A stretch of 6,524 bases of DNA from the NCBI GenBank assembly GCA_031264475.1, contig JAISEA010000100.1:1-6524 (forward strand). The letters are read 5' to 3'. The notes below the pieces were generated by a model. The model saw nothing but the letters and a program-made list of their open reading frames with translations. It did not search any database and was not told the origin of the DNA. Made by a program: the position numbers and the translations under genes. This document shows positions 6,045 to 6,524 of the stretch, one piece after another (the stretch's first letter is position 1; each line of letters starts with the position of its first letter). The DNA comes from Treponema sp. Its GTDB lineage: Bacteria; Spirochaetota; Spirochaetia; Treponematales; Breznakiellaceae.

Positions 6045-6524
6045 TCACCTGAAGAAATCCAAAATCGAGGGAACCGGCACCCTGGGCGTATAACCCGCAA
6101 ACCATTTGAGGGGAACCATGATTGTCTCAGGTATCAAGGTCATAATCAGCAGAAGGACGCACTGGGCGATGAAGTACGGCAGGGTAGGGATCAGAATTTC
6201 CTCCATCTTGACTTTACCGGTCGCGCAGGCGACATTAAGCACGGGACCTACCGGCGGCGTGAGCAGACCAAGGACATTTACGAGGACGAAGTTGATGCCG
6301 AAGTAGACAGGATCGATACCTGCCGCGCTCAGCAGGGGAATGAAGATCGGGGTCAGGATAAGAATCGTGGGAACCACGTCCATAGCGGTTCCTACCAAGA
6401 GGACGACCGCCATCAACATGACGTTTAACAGGATAGGGCGGTCGGTTAATCCGCTCAACGCGGAGGTGATCATCTGGGGCATACGGGCGATGGTCATGAT
6501 GTACGCCGCAACCTGCGCCGCGGC
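6045..6524 (-). CDS. TRAP transporter large permease subunit, DctM/YiaN-like, C-terminal part
   Basis: The last 159 codons of a TRAP transporter large membrane subunit. The frame remains open to the right edge (AAAQVAAYI precedes the first internal Met), and family members are about 420-430 residues, so the true start is outside the window. The visible part has several hydrophobic helices with the characteristic segments GTAMDVVPTILILTPI, GIDPVYFGINFV and GLLTPPVGPVLNV, then the KVKMEEI segment and a final helix before the C terminus. These closely resemble the YiaN / DctM permeases that move organic acids (C4-dicarboxylates, sialic acid, diketogulonate) with a sodium gradient and a periplasmic binding protein. 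The small permease and binding-protein genes presumably lie further right. The dehydrogenase gene begins 65 bases after its stop, with the inverted repeat between, and suggests a sugar acid as substrate. The subunit type is certain, the ligand unknown. Confidence 0.92.
   Translation of the reverse strand, partial: AAAQVAAYIMTIARMPQMITSALSGLTDRPILLNVMLMAVVLLVGTAMDVVPTILILTPIFIPLLSAAGIDPVYFGINFVLVNVLGLLTPPVGPVLNVACATGKVKMEEILIPTLPYFIAQCVLLLIMTLIPETIMVPLKWFAGYTPRVPVPSILDFFR

Overview
The window looks like part of a spirochaete chromosome, probably a Treponema of intermediate GC such as those from insect guts. This is inferred from a relaxed lipobox on the lytic transglycosylase, two lipoproteins in a row of short-spaced envelope genes, the TRAP transporter/dehydrogenase combination, and free use of TTG/GTG starts. 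No rRNA or marker gene is present, so the assignment is tentative. All supported genes lie on the minus strand, so the transcription order is right to left. I see no tRNA, rRNA, CRISPR array, insertion sequence or phage gene.

Right part (6524 to about 4960), carbon catabolism. The 3' end of a TRAP transporter large permease gene (DctM/YiaN-like) runs in from the right edge. After a perfect 10-bp inverted repeat comes a zinc-dependent, NAD-type medium-chain dehydrogenase most like the RspB / L-gulonate / L-galactonate dehydrogenase group. Together they suggest uptake and oxidation of a sugar acid or polyol. The substrate cannot be read from the sequence.

Gap (4962-4690). About 270 bases hold no convincing gene and no clear intrinsic terminator. 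Its left end carries a near-consensus sigma-70 promoter (TTGACT, 18 bp, TATAAT) pointing left. It sits so close to the next start codon that the mRNA should be leaderless.

Left part (4689 to 1), a compact operon. The order is a DUF503/YlxP-like protein, a lipoprotein of unknown function, a seven-helix membrane protein of unknown function whose start overlaps the lipoprotein stop, an ABC ATPase of the LivF type without its usual Liv partners, a large lipoprotein lytic transglycosylase with a C-terminal SLT domain, and the first 24 codons of another gene starting with TTG. Gaps are 7, overlap, 27, 12 and 10 bases, so one transcript from the leaderless promoter probably covers them all. The likeliest place for something undescribed is the lipoprotein / 7-TM protein / orphan ATPase / murein lytic enzyme set. 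A functional link among them is only an inference from gene order.
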